NCBI RefSeq assembly: GCF_024649945.1
Contig: NZ_JANKMS010000001.1
Location: forward strand, 744,001-808,000
Origin: Flavobacterium panacis
GTDB taxonomy: Bacteria > Bacteroidota > Bacteroidia > Flavobacteriales > Flavobacteriaceae
Direction of reading: 5' to 3'
DNA length: 64,000 nucleotides
In this document: positions 1-9,147 of the stretch, piece after piece
How positions within the stretch are numbered: position 1 is the stretch's first letter
Layout of the letters: the number at the start of each line of letters is the position of its first letter
Notes under the pieces: generated by a model
Told to the model about the DNA's origin: nothing
Databases searched by the model: none
The model's input: only the letters and a program-made list of their open reading frames with translations
Translations under genes and position numbers: made by a program

Positions 1-108
1 AAATAAACTGTGTTTTACTGCAAAACACTGAATAAAAAAGCTTTACTGTTTTTTCTCTTACTTTTTTGCAGTCAGACATTCTTCTAATAATTTAGTTAAT
101 TGAAAACT

Positions 109-1518
109 ATGAACAAATTTGATTTTGGAATTGTAGGACTCGGCGTAATGGGCCGTAACTTACTTTTAAATATCGCCAGCCATAACTTCGCGGCTGCAGG
201 TTTAGATTTAGATACAGAAAAAGTCAATTCTCTCCAGCAGGAAGCTGATGCCAATCACACTATCGAAGCAACAACAGATGTAAAACATTTTGTAGAGCTT
301 ATTCAACAACCAAGAGCGATTATGTTATTGGTTCCTGCGGGAAAACCAGTTGACAGCGCCATTGCTAGTTTACTTCCTCATTTAGATAAAGGAGACATCA
401 TCATCGACGGTGGAAACACTTATTTTACAGATACTGACAGAAGATTTTTAGAATTATCTGAAAAAGGAATCCATTTCTTTGGAATGGGAATTTCTGGTGG
501 TGAAAAAGGTGCTCGTTTCGGTCCTGCTATGATGCCAGGTGGAGATCAAAAAGCGTACGAAAGACTTCGTCCTATTTTTGAAGCAATTGCAGCAAAAGTA
601 GATGGCGAACCTTGTGTAGAATATTTAGGAAACGGTTCTGCTGGTAACTATGTAAAAATGGTTCATAACGGAATCGAGTACGGAATCATGCAGTTGATTT
701 CTGAGATTTATGACTTAATGAAAAGAGGTTATAACTTGGATGATGAAACGATTCAGAAAACTTTTACTGAATGGAATCAAACGGATGATTTAAGATCTTA
801 TTTGATTGAAATTACTGGAAACATCTTAAAACAAAAAGATGAAGACGGAACGCAATTAATCAACAAAATCTCCGATTGGGCAAGATCTAAAGGTACAGGA
901 AAATGGACTTCGCAAAACGCAATGGATTTACAAGTTCCAGTTCCAACAATCGACGCAGCAGTAAACATGCGCGATATGTCTAAAACCAAACCGGAAAGAA
1001 TTGAAGCCGCTAAAAAATTAGTTTGGAACGCTGGTGAAACCAATGTTTCTCAAAGTGAAGCCATTGCAGCTTTAAAATCGGCTATGTATTTTTCTATCGT
1101 GGTGACTTACGCTCAAGGTTTAGCGCAACTTCACACCGCTTCTAAAGAATACAACTACGGATTAAACCTAGAAACGGTTGCTAAAATCTGGCGTGGCGGA
1201 TGTATTATTCGTGCAACAATTTTAGAAGATTTCAGAAAAGCCTACCTTACAAAAGCAGATTTACCAAACTTACTTTTAGATAGCGGAATCGCTTCAAAAT
1301 TAGTAGAAAACCAATCAGGAATGAGAGCGGTTATTCAGTTTGCAGTTCAAAAAGGATTACCGGTTTCAGGATTAATGAACTCGTTGGCTTATTTTGATGC
1401 TTACCGTTCTGCAAATCTTCCAACCAATTTAATTCAGGCACAACGTGATTATTTTGGAGCGCATACTTACGAGCGTATCGATAAAGAAGGCGTTTTCCAT
1501 ACACAATGGGCTGAATAA
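109..1518 (+). CDS. gnd: 6-phosphogluconate dehydrogenase (decarboxylating)
   Basis: Cytoplasmic enzyme that oxidatively decarboxylates 6-phosphogluconate to ribulose 5-phosphate with NAD(P)+. The 469-residue protein has the N-terminal dinucleotide motif GLGVMG (residues 10-15), DGGNTYF, the family signature ISGGEKGARFGPAMMPGG and the catalytic-lysine segment GNYVKMVHNGIEYG; length is normal for the family. An in-frame TTG lies three codons upstream at 100, but the ATG at 109 puts the start right before the Rossmann strand and is preferred. It is the first gene of gnd-zwf-pgl, with 30 bases to zwf. Identity is secure; the cofactor preference (NADP or NAD) was not determined. Confidence 0.97.
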   Translation: MNKFDFGIVGLGVMGRNLLLNIASHNFAAAGLDLDTEKVNSLQQEADANHTIEATTDVKHFVELIQQPRAIMLLVPAGKPVDSAIASLLPHLDKGDIIIDGGNTYFTDTDRRFLELSEKGIHFFGMGISGGEKGARFGPAMMPGGDQKAYERLRPIFEAIAAKVDGEPCVEYLGNGSAGNYVKMVHNGIEYGIMQLISEIYDLMKRGYNLDDETIQKTFTEWNQTDDLRSYLIEITGNILKQKDEDGTQLINKISDWARSKGTGKWTSQNAMDLQVPVPTIDAAVNMRDMSKTKPERIEAAKKLVWNAGETNVSQSEAIAALKSAMYFSIVVTYAQGLAQLHTASKEYNYGLNLETVAKIWRGGCIIRATILEDFRKAYLTKADLPNLLLDSGIASKLVENQSGMRAVIQFAVQKGLPVSGLMNSLAYFDAYRSANLPTNLIQAQRDYFGAHTYERIDKEGVFHTQWAE

Positions 1519-1548
1519 ACAATTAAAGCAACACAACTAAACCACACA

Positions 1549-3084
1549 ATGACTAAAAATAAACTAAAGAATCCAACAATTATAGTAATTTTTGGAGGAA
1601 CCGGAGATTTGGCAAAGAGAAAGCTCTTTCCCGCTTTTCAAAATCTGTATCTTGACGGACGTATGTCTGAAAAGTTTCAGATTATCGCTCTTGGAAGAGC
1701 TGAAAAAACCAATGAAGATTTTCGCAGTTACGTAGCTGAGAATTTAGATCTTTTTTCAAGAAAAAAAGCAAGCAATGATCCAGAAACAGAAAAGTTTCTT
1801 TCTCATATCACGTACCACAGCCTTGATATTGACAAAGAAGAATCATACATCGGATTAAACGAAAAAATCAACAATTTTGATCTGGCTTTTGGCGAACGCG
1901 CTAATCGTCTTTTCTATCTTTCGATTACGCCTTCTTTTATTTCGACAATTTCGAGCAATATCAAGAAAATTGGATTGGCTGCAAATCCGAAACAAGATCG
2001 TATTATTATCGAAAAACCTTTTGGTTACGATAAAGCTTCTGCTATCGAATTGAATGAAATGCTTTCGCAGACTTTCAAAGAAGAGCAGATTTACAGAATT
2101 GATCATTATTTAGGAAAAGAAACGGTTCAGAATATTTTGGCTTTCCGTTTTGGAAATTCAATGTTTGAACCTTTATGGAGTCGTAATTTTATTGATTTCG
2201 TGCAGATTACTGTTGCAGAAGAAGTTGGCGTTGAAGAACGAGGCGGATTCTACGAAGGTGTTGGCGCTTTAAAAGATATGATTCAGAACCATTTGTTCCA
2301 GATTTTGTGTATGACGGCTATGGAAGCACCTGCTTCTTTAAATGCTGATGATATTCGTAATCGTAAAGCAGATGTTTTAAAATCGATTCGTCGCATCAAA
2401 CCAGATGAAGTAGACCATTATATTGTGAGAGGGCAATACGATGCTGGAGAAATAAAAGGAGTTCCAGTTCCTGGATATCGCCAAGACAAAGGCATTGCAC
2501 CAGATTCAAATACAGAAACTTATGTGGCAATGAAGATTTACTTGGACAACTGGAGATGGCAGGGAATTCCGTTCTATTTGCGTTCTGGAAAAAGAATGGA
2601 AGAAAAACAATCTTCGATCATCATTCAGTTTAAACCAGTGCCGCATTCTTCATTTTCTTACGGAAAAGAAGGCATGACACCAAATAGACTGATTATCAAC
2701 ATTCAGCCTTCAATGGACATTAAACTGCAATTTATGACCAAAAAACCAGGTTTATCGATGTCTTTAAGACCTGCTGAAATGGTTTTTGATTATTTTGCTT
2801 GTTCAACTATGTCGCCAGAAGCTTATGAGACATTGATTGCAGATGCACTATTGGGAGATCCTACTCTATTTATGCGTTGGGATCAGGTAGAAGAAGCTTG
2901 GGACGCGATTGAAACCATTCAGCAAGTTTGGAAAATAACTGCTCCAAAGAATTTCCCAAATTACAAAGCAGGCAGCTGGGGACCAGAAGAAGCCGACGAA
3001 TTATTGGCTCGCCAAGGACATGCTTGGATTCCGAACACTCAAAATATTATAAAAGAAGAAGTTTTAGATGATACAGATATATAA
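1549..3084 (+). CDS. zwf: glucose-6-phosphate 1-dehydrogenase
   Basis: Catalyses the first step of the oxidative pentose-phosphate pathway, glucose 6-phosphate to 6-phosphogluconolactone, making NADPH. The 511-residue protein carries the N-terminal nucleotide motif FGGTGDLAKRKLFPA (about residues 14-28), EKPFGYD, and the substrate-binding signature RIDHYLGKE around residues 183-191, in which the His is the expected catalytic base. Length is standard. It overlaps the downstream pgl by 17 bases, so the two are probably translationally coupled and encode consecutive enzymes. Confidence 0.97.
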   Translation: MTKNKLKNPTIIVIFGGTGDLAKRKLFPAFQNLYLDGRMSEKFQIIALGRAEKTNEDFRSYVAENLDLFSRKKASNDPETEKFLSHITYHSLDIDKEESYIGLNEKINNFDLAFGERANRLFYLSITPSFISTISSNIKKIGLAANPKQDRIIIEKPFGYDKASAIELNEMLSQTFKEEQIYRIDHYLGKETVQNILAFRFGNSMFEPLWSRNFIDFVQITVAEEVGVEERGGFYEGVGALKDMIQNHLFQILCMTAMEAPASLNADDIRNRKADVLKSIRRIKPDEVDHYIVRGQYDAGEIKGVPVPGYRQDKGIAPDSNTETYVAMKIYLDNWRWQGIPFYLRSGKRMEEKQSSIIIQFKPVPHSSFSYGKEGMTPNRLIINIQPSMDIKLQFMTKKPGLSMSLRPAEMVFDYFACSTMSPEAYETLIADALLGDPTLFMRWDQVEEAWDAIETIQQVWKITAPKNFPNYKAGSWGPEEADELLARQGHAWIPNTQNIIKEEVLDDTDI

Positions 3085-3784
3085 TAACACAGAAGAAATT
3101 AATACTACAGCGGCAGACCTTTTTGTAGCTTCTGCAGAAAAAGCAATTGCTGCAAAAGGCAAATTTACAGCAGTTCTTACAGGAGGTTCTTCTCCGACAG
3201 GAATTTATAAATTACTGGCTTCTGATGCTTACAAAAACAAAATCGACTGGAGTAAAATTTTTATTTTCTGGGGCGATGAAAGATGGGTTCCGCTAAATGA
3301 TGATTTGAGTAATGCTAAAATGTCTTATTCAACCTTATTGAGCCACGTTCCTATTCCGCAAGAGAATATCTTTGAAATGTACAAAGATGGCGTTACTCCT
3401 GAAGAATATGCAGCTACTTACGAGCAATCAATTAGAACAGTTTTAGGTGAAGAAGGAAAATTTGACCTTATTTTGTTAGGTATGGGAGACGACGGACACA
3501 CGGCTTCTCTTTTCCCAGGTGAGGCTGTTTTAAATGAACAAACCAAATGGGTTGACGCTTATTATTTAGCTCCGCAAAAAATGTATCGCATTACACTTAC
3601 TGCACCACTAATCAATAAAGCAGAAAAAATTGTGGTTGTAGCTTTTGGAGAGAAAAAAGTTCATGCTTTGAAAGAAGTTACAACTGGAGCATATAATCCA
3701 ACTTTATATCCGATGCAATTGATTAAACCAGTTTCTGGAGAATTATTGTTTTTGGTGGATAAAGTTGCTGCTGGAACAAATTAA
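3068..3784 (+). CDS. pgl: 6-phosphogluconolactonase
   Basis: Hydrolyses 6-phosphogluconolactone to 6-phosphogluconate, linking zwf to gnd. The 238-residue protein belongs to the NagB/SOL-type family rather than the beta-propeller type: it has LTGGSSPTGIYKLL near residue 39, FWGDERWVP and GMGDDGHTASLFPG. Its start lies inside the last 17 bases of zwf, which fits a coupled operon. The operon is followed by a strong stem-loop with a T-run. Confidence 0.96.
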   Translation: MIQIYNNTEEINTTAADLFVASAEKAIAAKGKFTAVLTGGSSPTGIYKLLASDAYKNKIDWSKIFIFWGDERWVPLNDDLSNAKMSYSTLLSHVPIPQENIFEMYKDGVTPEEYAATYEQSIRTVLGEEGKFDLILLGMGDDGHTASLFPGEAVLNEQTKWVDAYYLAPQKMYRITLTAPLINKAEKIVVVAFGEKKVHALKEVTTGAYNPTLYPMQLIKPVSGELLFLVDKVAAGTN

Positions 3785-3803
3785 AAAATACAGAGTCTTA
3801 AAT

Positions 3804-3845
3804 AAAAAAGGTTATTCTCTTCAGATGGAGAACAACCTTTTTTAT
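3804..3845 (+). terminator. intrinsic terminator after gnd-zwf-pgl
   Basis: AAAAAAGGTTATTCTC pairs with GAGAACAACCTTTTTT across an 8-base loop, with one A/C mismatch, ending in a T-run. It sits 20 bases after the pgl stop. It also lies just past the stop of the convergent lipoprotein gene and could work for both strands. Confidence 0.85.
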
Positions 3846-3864
3846 TATACATCTAGTTGAAATA

Positions 3865-5268
3865 TTATTGACTGCACTTATTATCTAAAACATCCTGAAG
3901 AGTTGGATTAAAAGCATTGCCTTCTGTTTTGAAATCATAATGTAATCCTTTTAACAACAAAGCTTTTATACCACAAAAACTGGTAAGCGCAGTGTTATTA
4001 GACAGACTAATACTTCCTTTAACAGAGTTTAAATTTTGAAGCGTATCGAGGTTTGTAAGTTTAGTAGTACGCGAAATACTCAAATTCCCATCGATACTTG
4101 TAAGCTTGCTTAATGCCTGCAAGTTTTCTAGAGGAGAATTATAAATAGAGAATGAAAGTGTTAAGGATGTAAGATTTTCTAAACCACTTAAATCTTTTAA
4201 TTTTTGATTATTTCCAAGAGTAATCGATTTTGCGCTTGTTATACCATTTAAACCGGCCATATTTGCAAGTTCGGTACCAATAATACTGATAGTCAAATTA
4301 TTTGATTTTACGTTTTTCAAACCACTAATATTTGTAAGTGCTCCATCTGAATTATTGGTTATAGTTAATTCATTTTCAATTGAAGTTAAATTTAACAGAC
4401 CATCAAGATTAGTCAAAGAAGGGTTTAATCTTAGATAAAGAGAACCGCCAATGGTTTTTAAACTTTTTAATCCATTAATATTCTTCAACTGATCATTTTT
4501 TCCAATCCATACATCTCCATCAACAGTAGCAAGTTTATCAAGTCCGGTAATATCTTTAAGATTTTGATTTTCGGTTATTTGCAAAATATTACCAATAGAT
4601 TGCAAATTAGTTAATCCTTTTATAGTTTCAAGACTATTATTACCTGCAATACGTAGAGTATTTCCAACTTTTCTCAAGCTTTCTAATCCTTCCAATGATA
4701 CCAGTTTTTCATTTCCAGAAATCTCTATACCTTCACTAGCTTCTTTTAAACCACCTAGCCCTTTTAAAGATTGAAGAGACTTGTTATTACTTGCAAACAT
4801 AGAATTGGTTACTATACTAAGCTTGTCTACACCTGATAAGTTTTGTAATGCATCATTTCCGGCAATTTCAAACGTTCCATTGATTTCATACAAGTTGTCA
4901 AAACCTTTTAAACTTTGGATTTTTGGATTATTTAAAATTGCTAAACCAGTACCTTTTATTGCTGTCACCCCAGATAACCCTTCCAAACTATTTAGCAATG
5001 GATTATTTATCACTAATATGGCTTTAGCAGTTTTAATTCTTTTTAATCCCGACAGATCTTTTATATCAGAAACCGTTCTCATATTTCCAATATTTAATTC
5101 TCCATCAATTTCAGTAATTTTTTGGCCTGCAAAGGCATCAACCTCAATTTGAGTATTAAGAAATACATTTCCCTTAAAAGTTTTTTTTACTACCTCTTCC
5201 GGTTTTGGATCATCTGTTGCACAACTAAAAATTGTAATTGAAAGTAGTAATAGTAAAATTTTCTTCAT
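3865..5268 (-). CDS. leucine-rich-repeat surface lipoprotein
   Basis: Predicted 467-residue lipoprotein: hydrophobic leader ending in ITIFSC with the lipidated Cys at 16, then ATDDPKPEE, an acidic start that suggests surface export in Flavobacteria. From about residue 50 to 440 the chain is built from about 15-17 repeats of 22-24 residues with the pattern L-x-x-L-x-G-L-x-x-L-x-x-I-x-G-x-L-x-I-x-x-N, resembling receptor-L-type right-handed solenoids. The C-terminus has the capping segment FCGIKALLLKGL and ends in DNKCSQ. The function is unknown; such folds normally bind protein or glycan partners. It is a single-gene unit with its own upstream promoter-like element. Confidence 0.85.
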   Translation of the reverse strand: MKKILLLLLSITIFSCATDDPKPEEVVKKTFKGNVFLNTQIEVDAFAGQKITEIDGELNIGNMRTVSDIKDLSGLKRIKTAKAILVINNPLLNSLEGLSGVTAIKGTGLAILNNPKIQSLKGFDNLYEINGTFEIAGNDALQNLSGVDKLSIVTNSMFASNNKSLQSLKGLGGLKEASEGIEISGNEKLVSLEGLESLRKVGNTLRIAGNNSLETIKGLTNLQSIGNILQITENQNLKDITGLDKLATVDGDVWIGKNDQLKNINGLKSLKTIGGSLYLRLNPSLTNLDGLLNLTSIENELTITNNSDGALTNISGLKNVKSNNLTISIIGTELANMAGLNGITSAKSITLGNNQKLKDLSGLENLTSLTLSFSIYNSPLENLQALSKLTSIDGNLSISRTTKLTNLDTLQNLNSVKGSISLSNNTALTSFCGIKALLLKGLHYDFKTEGNAFNPTLQDVLDNKCSQ

Positions 5269-5323
5269 TTGTTTTTGGTTTAGTGGTTAGTTCCCGGTTA
5301 AAATAAATACCTATAATATACTT

Positions 5324-5352
5324 CAAATATATTTATTTTTTCCTACAAAAAA
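5324..5352 (-). promoter_or_regulatory. promoter for the LRR lipoprotein gene
   Basis: On the minus strand TATATTTG (plus-strand positions 5324-5331) matches the Bacteroidota -7 consensus TAnnTTTG. An upstream TTG lies about 21 bases away. The predicted 5' leader to the ATG at 5268 is about 50 bases. Confidence 0.5.
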
Positions 5353-5531
5353 CAATATTTAACAAACTCCCGAGCTTCTATGGCTAACATTTGAAAATAT
5401 ACCGAAACACAAAAAAGAAAAAAGAGATTTTAAAAATTAAAACCTCTTTTGATGATTATACCAATCATATTCCTAAGGAATATTACGATTATGTTTTAAA
5501 GAAAAAAATGATTCAGAAATGTTTGTCGGAA

Positions 5532-6569
5532 TTAATACCCAATACAAAAAACCGTTTCCCCTTTATTCACTGGTGGCGTTCCAATTTTATACAAAATGAC
5601 TCCAGTCGCAGGAGATTTGATTTCGGTTAAAACTTTGCCGAATTCATTAGAAACAAATCCGATTTTGTCGCCTTTTTTAATGTAATCACCACTTTTTAAA
5701 TTACTGTTGAAAATACCTGTAAATTCTGCTTTTACATATTCTTGATTGCTCAAATAAACTGCTGACGGATTTTTTTCAGGAGTTGTTCCTTTACTGTACA
5801 TTTCCATATAATCCAACATGTTATAAACTGCTTTTTTAATCAAATGAACCGATTCTGTCTGCACATTTCCTAATTTTCCAGCTTCGATACTTAAAGCAGT
5901 TTTGCCATTTTGTGAGGCTTGTTTGAAAGCATATTTTGCCGGTTCCGTTTTTGTAATCGTGTACGGATAGGAAACAATATGATTGATACCTGAAATCTCT
6001 GAAAGTTTACTGCTTAAAAGTGTTTTCTTTTCTTCTGATGTATTGTTGTAATAACACACAAAAGGCAATAAATCTTCATTAGCATCACCTGCGTGAATGT
6101 CCAGAAAAACATCTGATTGCGGAATAATTTGTTTGGTAATATAATGAGCAATCTGTTCTGTAATAGTTCCCGTTTGTGAACCTGGAAAAGCATTATTCAA
6201 GTTTTTATGATCGGACGGATTCACAAATGGTGTTCTTTTATAAAACGATCCCACATTGGCCATTGGAACTACAATCAAAGTTCCTTTTAATTTCTTAGGA
6301 TCAATTTCTTTGATTAACTCCTGAACAGCTGTAATCGGTGGATATTCAAAACCGTGTATTCCTGCAATAATCGTAAAAACAGGTCCTTTTTCTTTTCCCG
6401 AAATAATCGTTACAGGCATATAGTTATAAGGAGGATCGGTTTTGAAATGGATTATGGTATGGATTCGTTTATTACTATTTTCTTTTACAATTTTCTCCAA
6501 ATTCTGACTGAAACCAAATACGGGTATAATTAGCATTAATTTTAATCCAAAAAGCTTTAAATAATTCAC
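5532..6569 (-). CDS. secreted aspartoacylase/succinylglutamate desuccinylase-like zinc hydrolase
   Basis: Predicted zinc-dependent amidohydrolase of the AstE/AspA branch of the M14 fold. After a signal peptide (about residues 1-21) it has AGIHGFEYPP with the zinc ligands His and Glu of GxHGxE, LDIHAGDANED with the third ligand His, and SIEAG carrying the expected catalytic Glu. A C-terminal beta domain from about residue 270 (SGDYIKKGDKIGFV to KSPATGVILY) is lipoyl-like, as in other family members. Length 345. The substrate cannot be told from sequence; the leader places it in the periplasm or outside, unlike cytosolic AstE. It is a single-gene unit. Confidence 0.85.
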   Translation of the reverse strand: MNYLKLFGLKLMLIIPVFGFSQNLEKIVKENSNKRIHTIIHFKTDPPYNYMPVTIISGKEKGPVFTIIAGIHGFEYPPITAVQELIKEIDPKKLKGTLIVVPMANVGSFYKRTPFVNPSDHKNLNNAFPGSQTGTITEQIAHYITKQIIPQSDVFLDIHAGDANEDLLPFVCYYNNTSEEKKTLLSSKLSEISGINHIVSYPYTITKTEPAKYAFKQASQNGKTALSIEAGKLGNVQTESVHLIKKAVYNMLDYMEMYSKGTTPEKNPSAVYLSNQEYVKAEFTGIFNSNLKSGDYIKKGDKIGFVSNEFGKVLTEIKSPATGVILYKIGTPPVNKGETVFCIGY

Positions 6570-6627
6570 GTGGTATTCTTTTTATCGAGGAAAAACAATT
6601 TATTTCCTTTTATATATTCTTAAAACG

Positions 6628-6660
6628 CAAAGATAAAAAACTTAAATAGTTTAGACCAAA
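6628..6660 (-). promoter_or_regulatory. promoter for the aspartoacylase-like gene
   Basis: Reading the minus strand, TTTG-N21-TATCTTTG matches the Flavobacterium -33/-7 pattern. The -7 box lies 58 bases before the ATG at 6569. Confidence 0.55.
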
Positions 6661-6682
6661 ATTAAAAGTTACGATATTTTCA

Positions 6683-7042
6683 TTAGTTCTCTACCAACTC
6701 AATATCCATCGTTTTTATCAAGCCATCTTCAAAAGTGTAAACGTGTTTTACCAATCCGTCAAAAATCAGATTTCCTTGCAGATCTTTTACATTTTGTTGC
6801 ACCAAAACTTCTAGACTTCCATTATCTCTTTCGACAAAACCAATCGGCTCTACTTTCGGATTAATTTCTGCCCATTGCCTTGTCCAATACTGTCTGATTT
6901 CGTCGTGACCACTTATGTATCCTCCTTCCCAGGCTTTTGACCATTGCACATCTTCCTGCATAGTAGATAAACAATTATCGATATTTCTTTCGTTAAAAGC
7001 ATTGTAGGCTTTTGCAATTACTTCTTTGAAATGATGTAGCAT
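6683..7042 (-). CDS. NTF2-like (SnoaL/ketosteroid isomerase-like) protein
   Basis: Small 119-residue cytoplasmic protein with the cone-shaped NTF2-like fold signature: an N-terminal helix with YNAFNERNIDNCLSTMQEDVQWSKAWEGG, then ISGHDEIRQYWTRQWAEINPKVEPIGF and a C-terminal sheet with KHVYTFEDGLIKTMDIELVE reported here as separate segments of the fold. Family members bind or isomerise small hydrophobic molecules, but many have no known activity and no catalytic residue can be assigned here. It is transcribed alone, between the aspartoacylase-like gene and a gene-free stretch. Confidence 0.75.
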   Translation of the reverse strand: MLHHFKEVIAKAYNAFNERNIDNCLSTMQEDVQWSKAWEGGYISGHDEIRQYWTRQWAEINPKVEPIGFVERDNGSLEVLVQQNVKDLQGNLIFDGLVKHVYTFEDGLIKTMDIELVEN

Positions 7043-7461
7043 TTTTTCTATTTTTTAATTGATCTCATAAAGTTAAAGTAGAAATAGTAACTTTTAAAAA
7101 CTATTTTTCTAAGTGGCACAATCTATTATCAAAAACTTTCCTTTTTAATTTAAAACTTCCGTTTATCTATTTTAGTATTTTAACTAGAATCTTATCCTAA
7201 AACAGATTACATTGTTTTTTCAGATTTTATCATCTGTGAAAAGCACCAAAACTTTAACATTTCAAAACTCTGATTATCAAATATTTAAAACTAAATTTAC
7301 AAAGAAATACAATTATAATTGTCCTAAATAAAAACTACTTTTAAATCCTGCGACTCCTTATAGACTGATTATATTTTACGCCTCTTCACTTAAATTGGAT
7401 AGTTCTCTCTTGACAATAATAATTGAAACATTCTATTTTTTCTTATAACTAATCTTTTTTT
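7043..7461. other. gene-free stretch, nothing recognised
   Basis: About 420 A+T-rich bases between two divergent genes. No open frame of interest, no hairpin of note and no good TAnnTTTG promoter match on the plus strand were found; it presumably holds both divergent promoters. Confidence 0.5.
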
Positions 7462-8538
7462 ATGAGACGTAAAATATTCTTATCCCAAATTATTATTTGT
7501 TTTTTATCCCTTTTTTTATCCTGTAATTCATCGGATGAAGTAAAGATTAAAACAGGAAGTATCGAAGAAGCTTTATCTGAAGCTTCTCAAGCTAAAAAAA
7601 ATCTTGTCGTGATGATTACTTATCCTGGCTGTTCTGCTTGTGATATATTACTTTCTGATGCAACAAAAGAAAACGATTTTAATAAAACACTGTCACATTT
7701 TATAGTTTATGATTTTAATACTATAAATCCGTCCAACGGCTGGTTAGAACAATGGATGTTCGAAAAAGCTTACCCTATTACCTGCATTTTTTCTCCACGA
7801 GGAGAATTAATTACACTTATTAAAAATGGAGATACCAGAGTAATAAAAAGAATTCTGGATAAGATAGAAGCTGATAAAATAGACGACTCGATATACGATT
7901 ACAGTAAAACGAAACTTGATAGTAAAAGTAAAGAACTTGTAGAAACATTAAATGCAAGTTTTAAAGGTTACAGAATGTTATCTCAAACTAAAATCTCAAA
8001 AGCAGATGCTAATAAAGTAATTGCCGCCATTAAAGCAACAATGCCAAACGGCTCTTATTTTTTTAATAATTATGTTCTTTCCAAGTTGTACTACAAACTA
8101 AATGATACTGTAGCAGCTTTAAACTATTCACAAACTGCATTAAATTTCAGTAGTACATTAGATGCTGTTTTATATCCGTCTCTTCGTGCTGAATTAAAAT
8201 ATCAATCCAATAAGAATTACGATAAGTATGACGACTCTTATCTTGCCATTAAGGAAACCTCTCTTGATATCGGCAAAATTGAGCGAACAAAACGACCTGT
8301 TGTTTCGTTTCAAATTAAAAACGGCGGTAAAAAACCTCTTGTTATACAAGAGGTAAAAGTATCGTGCAGTTGCACATCGGCAAAATGGCCTCAAAAGCCA
8401 ATTATGCCAGGTGAACAATCACAAATTAACCTTACCTACAAACCAAGCAAAGAAGGAGTATTTCAGCAAACTGCCTATGTTATCTCCAATGCATTCAACA
8501 GTGCGGTTACCATTACGATTAACGGTTACGTCGAATAA
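7462..8538 (+). CDS. thioredoxin-like lipoprotein with C-terminal DUF1573 domain
   Basis: Predicted 358-residue lipoprotein (leader ending LFLSCNSSDE, Cys 21). Residues about 30-140 look like a DUF255/thioredoxin-type domain with the redox-like motif GCSACDIL. A helical middle (about 150-260) resembles TPR-type helices. The last about 90 residues match DUF1573, an Ig-like domain: VVSFQIKNGGKKPLVIQEV, VSCSCTSAKWPQKPIMPGE, then INLTYKPSKEGVFQQTAYV. The arrangement suggests an envelope protein handling thiols or metals of a partner. The next gene, 27 bases away, encodes a small secreted six-Cys protein and is a plausible disulfide substrate; that link is inference. Confidence 0.8.
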   Translation: MRRKIFLSQIIICFLSLFLSCNSSDEVKIKTGSIEEALSEASQAKKNLVVMITYPGCSACDILLSDATKENDFNKTLSHFIVYDFNTINPSNGWLEQWMFEKAYPITCIFSPRGELITLIKNGDTRVIKRILDKIEADKIDDSIYDYSKTKLDSKSKELVETLNASFKGYRMLSQTKISKADANKVIAAIKATMPNGSYFFNNYVLSKLYYKLNDTVAALNYSQTALNFSSTLDAVLYPSLRAELKYQSNKNYDKYDDSYLAIKETSLDIGKIERTKRPVVSFQIKNGGKKPLVIQEVKVSCSCTSAKWPQKPIMPGEQSQINLTYKPSKEGVFQQTAYVISNAFNSAVTITINGYVE

Positions 8539-8565
8539 AATCTATTAACTTAAAAACAAAAAACT

Positions 8566-8845
8566 ATGAAAAAGAAAAAATTTATCATTAAAACATGTTT
8601 AGTACTATTATTACTAATGTCTCCTTTTAAAACAAAAATGATGGCAGATCCTATTGGAAATTGCGACCTCTTATCTCTTTCCTTATTAGTTCCTGATGAT
8701 TCGGACTGCACTGTGTATTACATTTGTGTTAAAGTTGGACAACTAGGTGTTTTTATAAAAAATACCTGTCCTGGCGGCCTGCAATTTTAATGCAGAAAGC
8801 AAAGTTTGCGATTGGCCATACAATGCTGGATGTGCAACTGAATAA
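8566..8845 (+). pseudogene. small secreted peritrophin-A (CBM14) chitin-binding protein, frameshifted
   Basis: The open frame from the ATG gives 74 residues and stops at 8788-8790 right after CPGGLQF. Skipping one base of the TTTT run at 8785-8788 continues as NAESKVCDWPYNAGCATE to a stop at 8843-8845. The combined 92-residue product has a signal peptide (to about residue 27) and six Cys at 33, 48, 54, 68, 81 and 89. These fit the peritrophin-A spacing (14, 5, 13, 12 and 7 residues between), with the hallmark YYxC, CPGGLxF and VCDWPxNxGC. A one-base insertion, a sequencing error or +1 frameshifting at TTT-TAA could all explain it. Peritrophin-A domains bind chitin in animals; they are uncommon in bacteria. 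It lies directly downstream of the thioredoxin-DUF1573 gene. Confidence 0.75.
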
Positions 8846-8885
8846 CTTTGGGGACATAAAAGCTAAAAAAGTATCTTATTGATTT

Positions 8886-8920
8886 GAAAAACCTCACTTT
8901 GAAGTGAGGTTTTGTTTTTT
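8886..8920 (+). terminator. intrinsic terminator
   Basis: AAAACCTCACTT pairs with AAGTGAGGTTTT with almost no loop in the linear repeat (the real loop is probably six to eight bases), followed by a T-rich tract. It ends the thioredoxin-DUF1573 / peritrophin-A unit and lies after the extended stop at 8845. Confidence 0.85.
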
Positions 8921-9147
8921 CTTATTCTAAATGAAATAACAGCAATTGTCTTATCCTAAAATATAAATTTGCCCATAAGAATATTTTTCTTTTTGAGTTT
9001 AGTTCAAAAAGAAAAAACTTCATTTACAAAGTCTAATAATATCTCCATTCAAAAATTAATCTCTCAAAAATCAACTTCAATTATTATCAAACCTTTAATT
9101 TTAAGCCGTTTTTAGAAAATTTTAAGAAACCTTACTTTTCAAATTAT

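Noticed and set aside
10..28. GTGTTTT-N5-AAAACAC hairpin upstream of gnd
   Set aside because: Only a 7-bp A+T-rich stem without T-run; could be the end of an upstream gene's terminator outside the window.
5391..5630. 79-codon plus-strand frame starting with TTG
   Set aside because: Overlaps the 3' end of the aspartoacylase-like gene antisense; low-complexity Lys-rich sequence, no recognisable domain. The first part (5391-5531) could be a remnant but nothing supports it.
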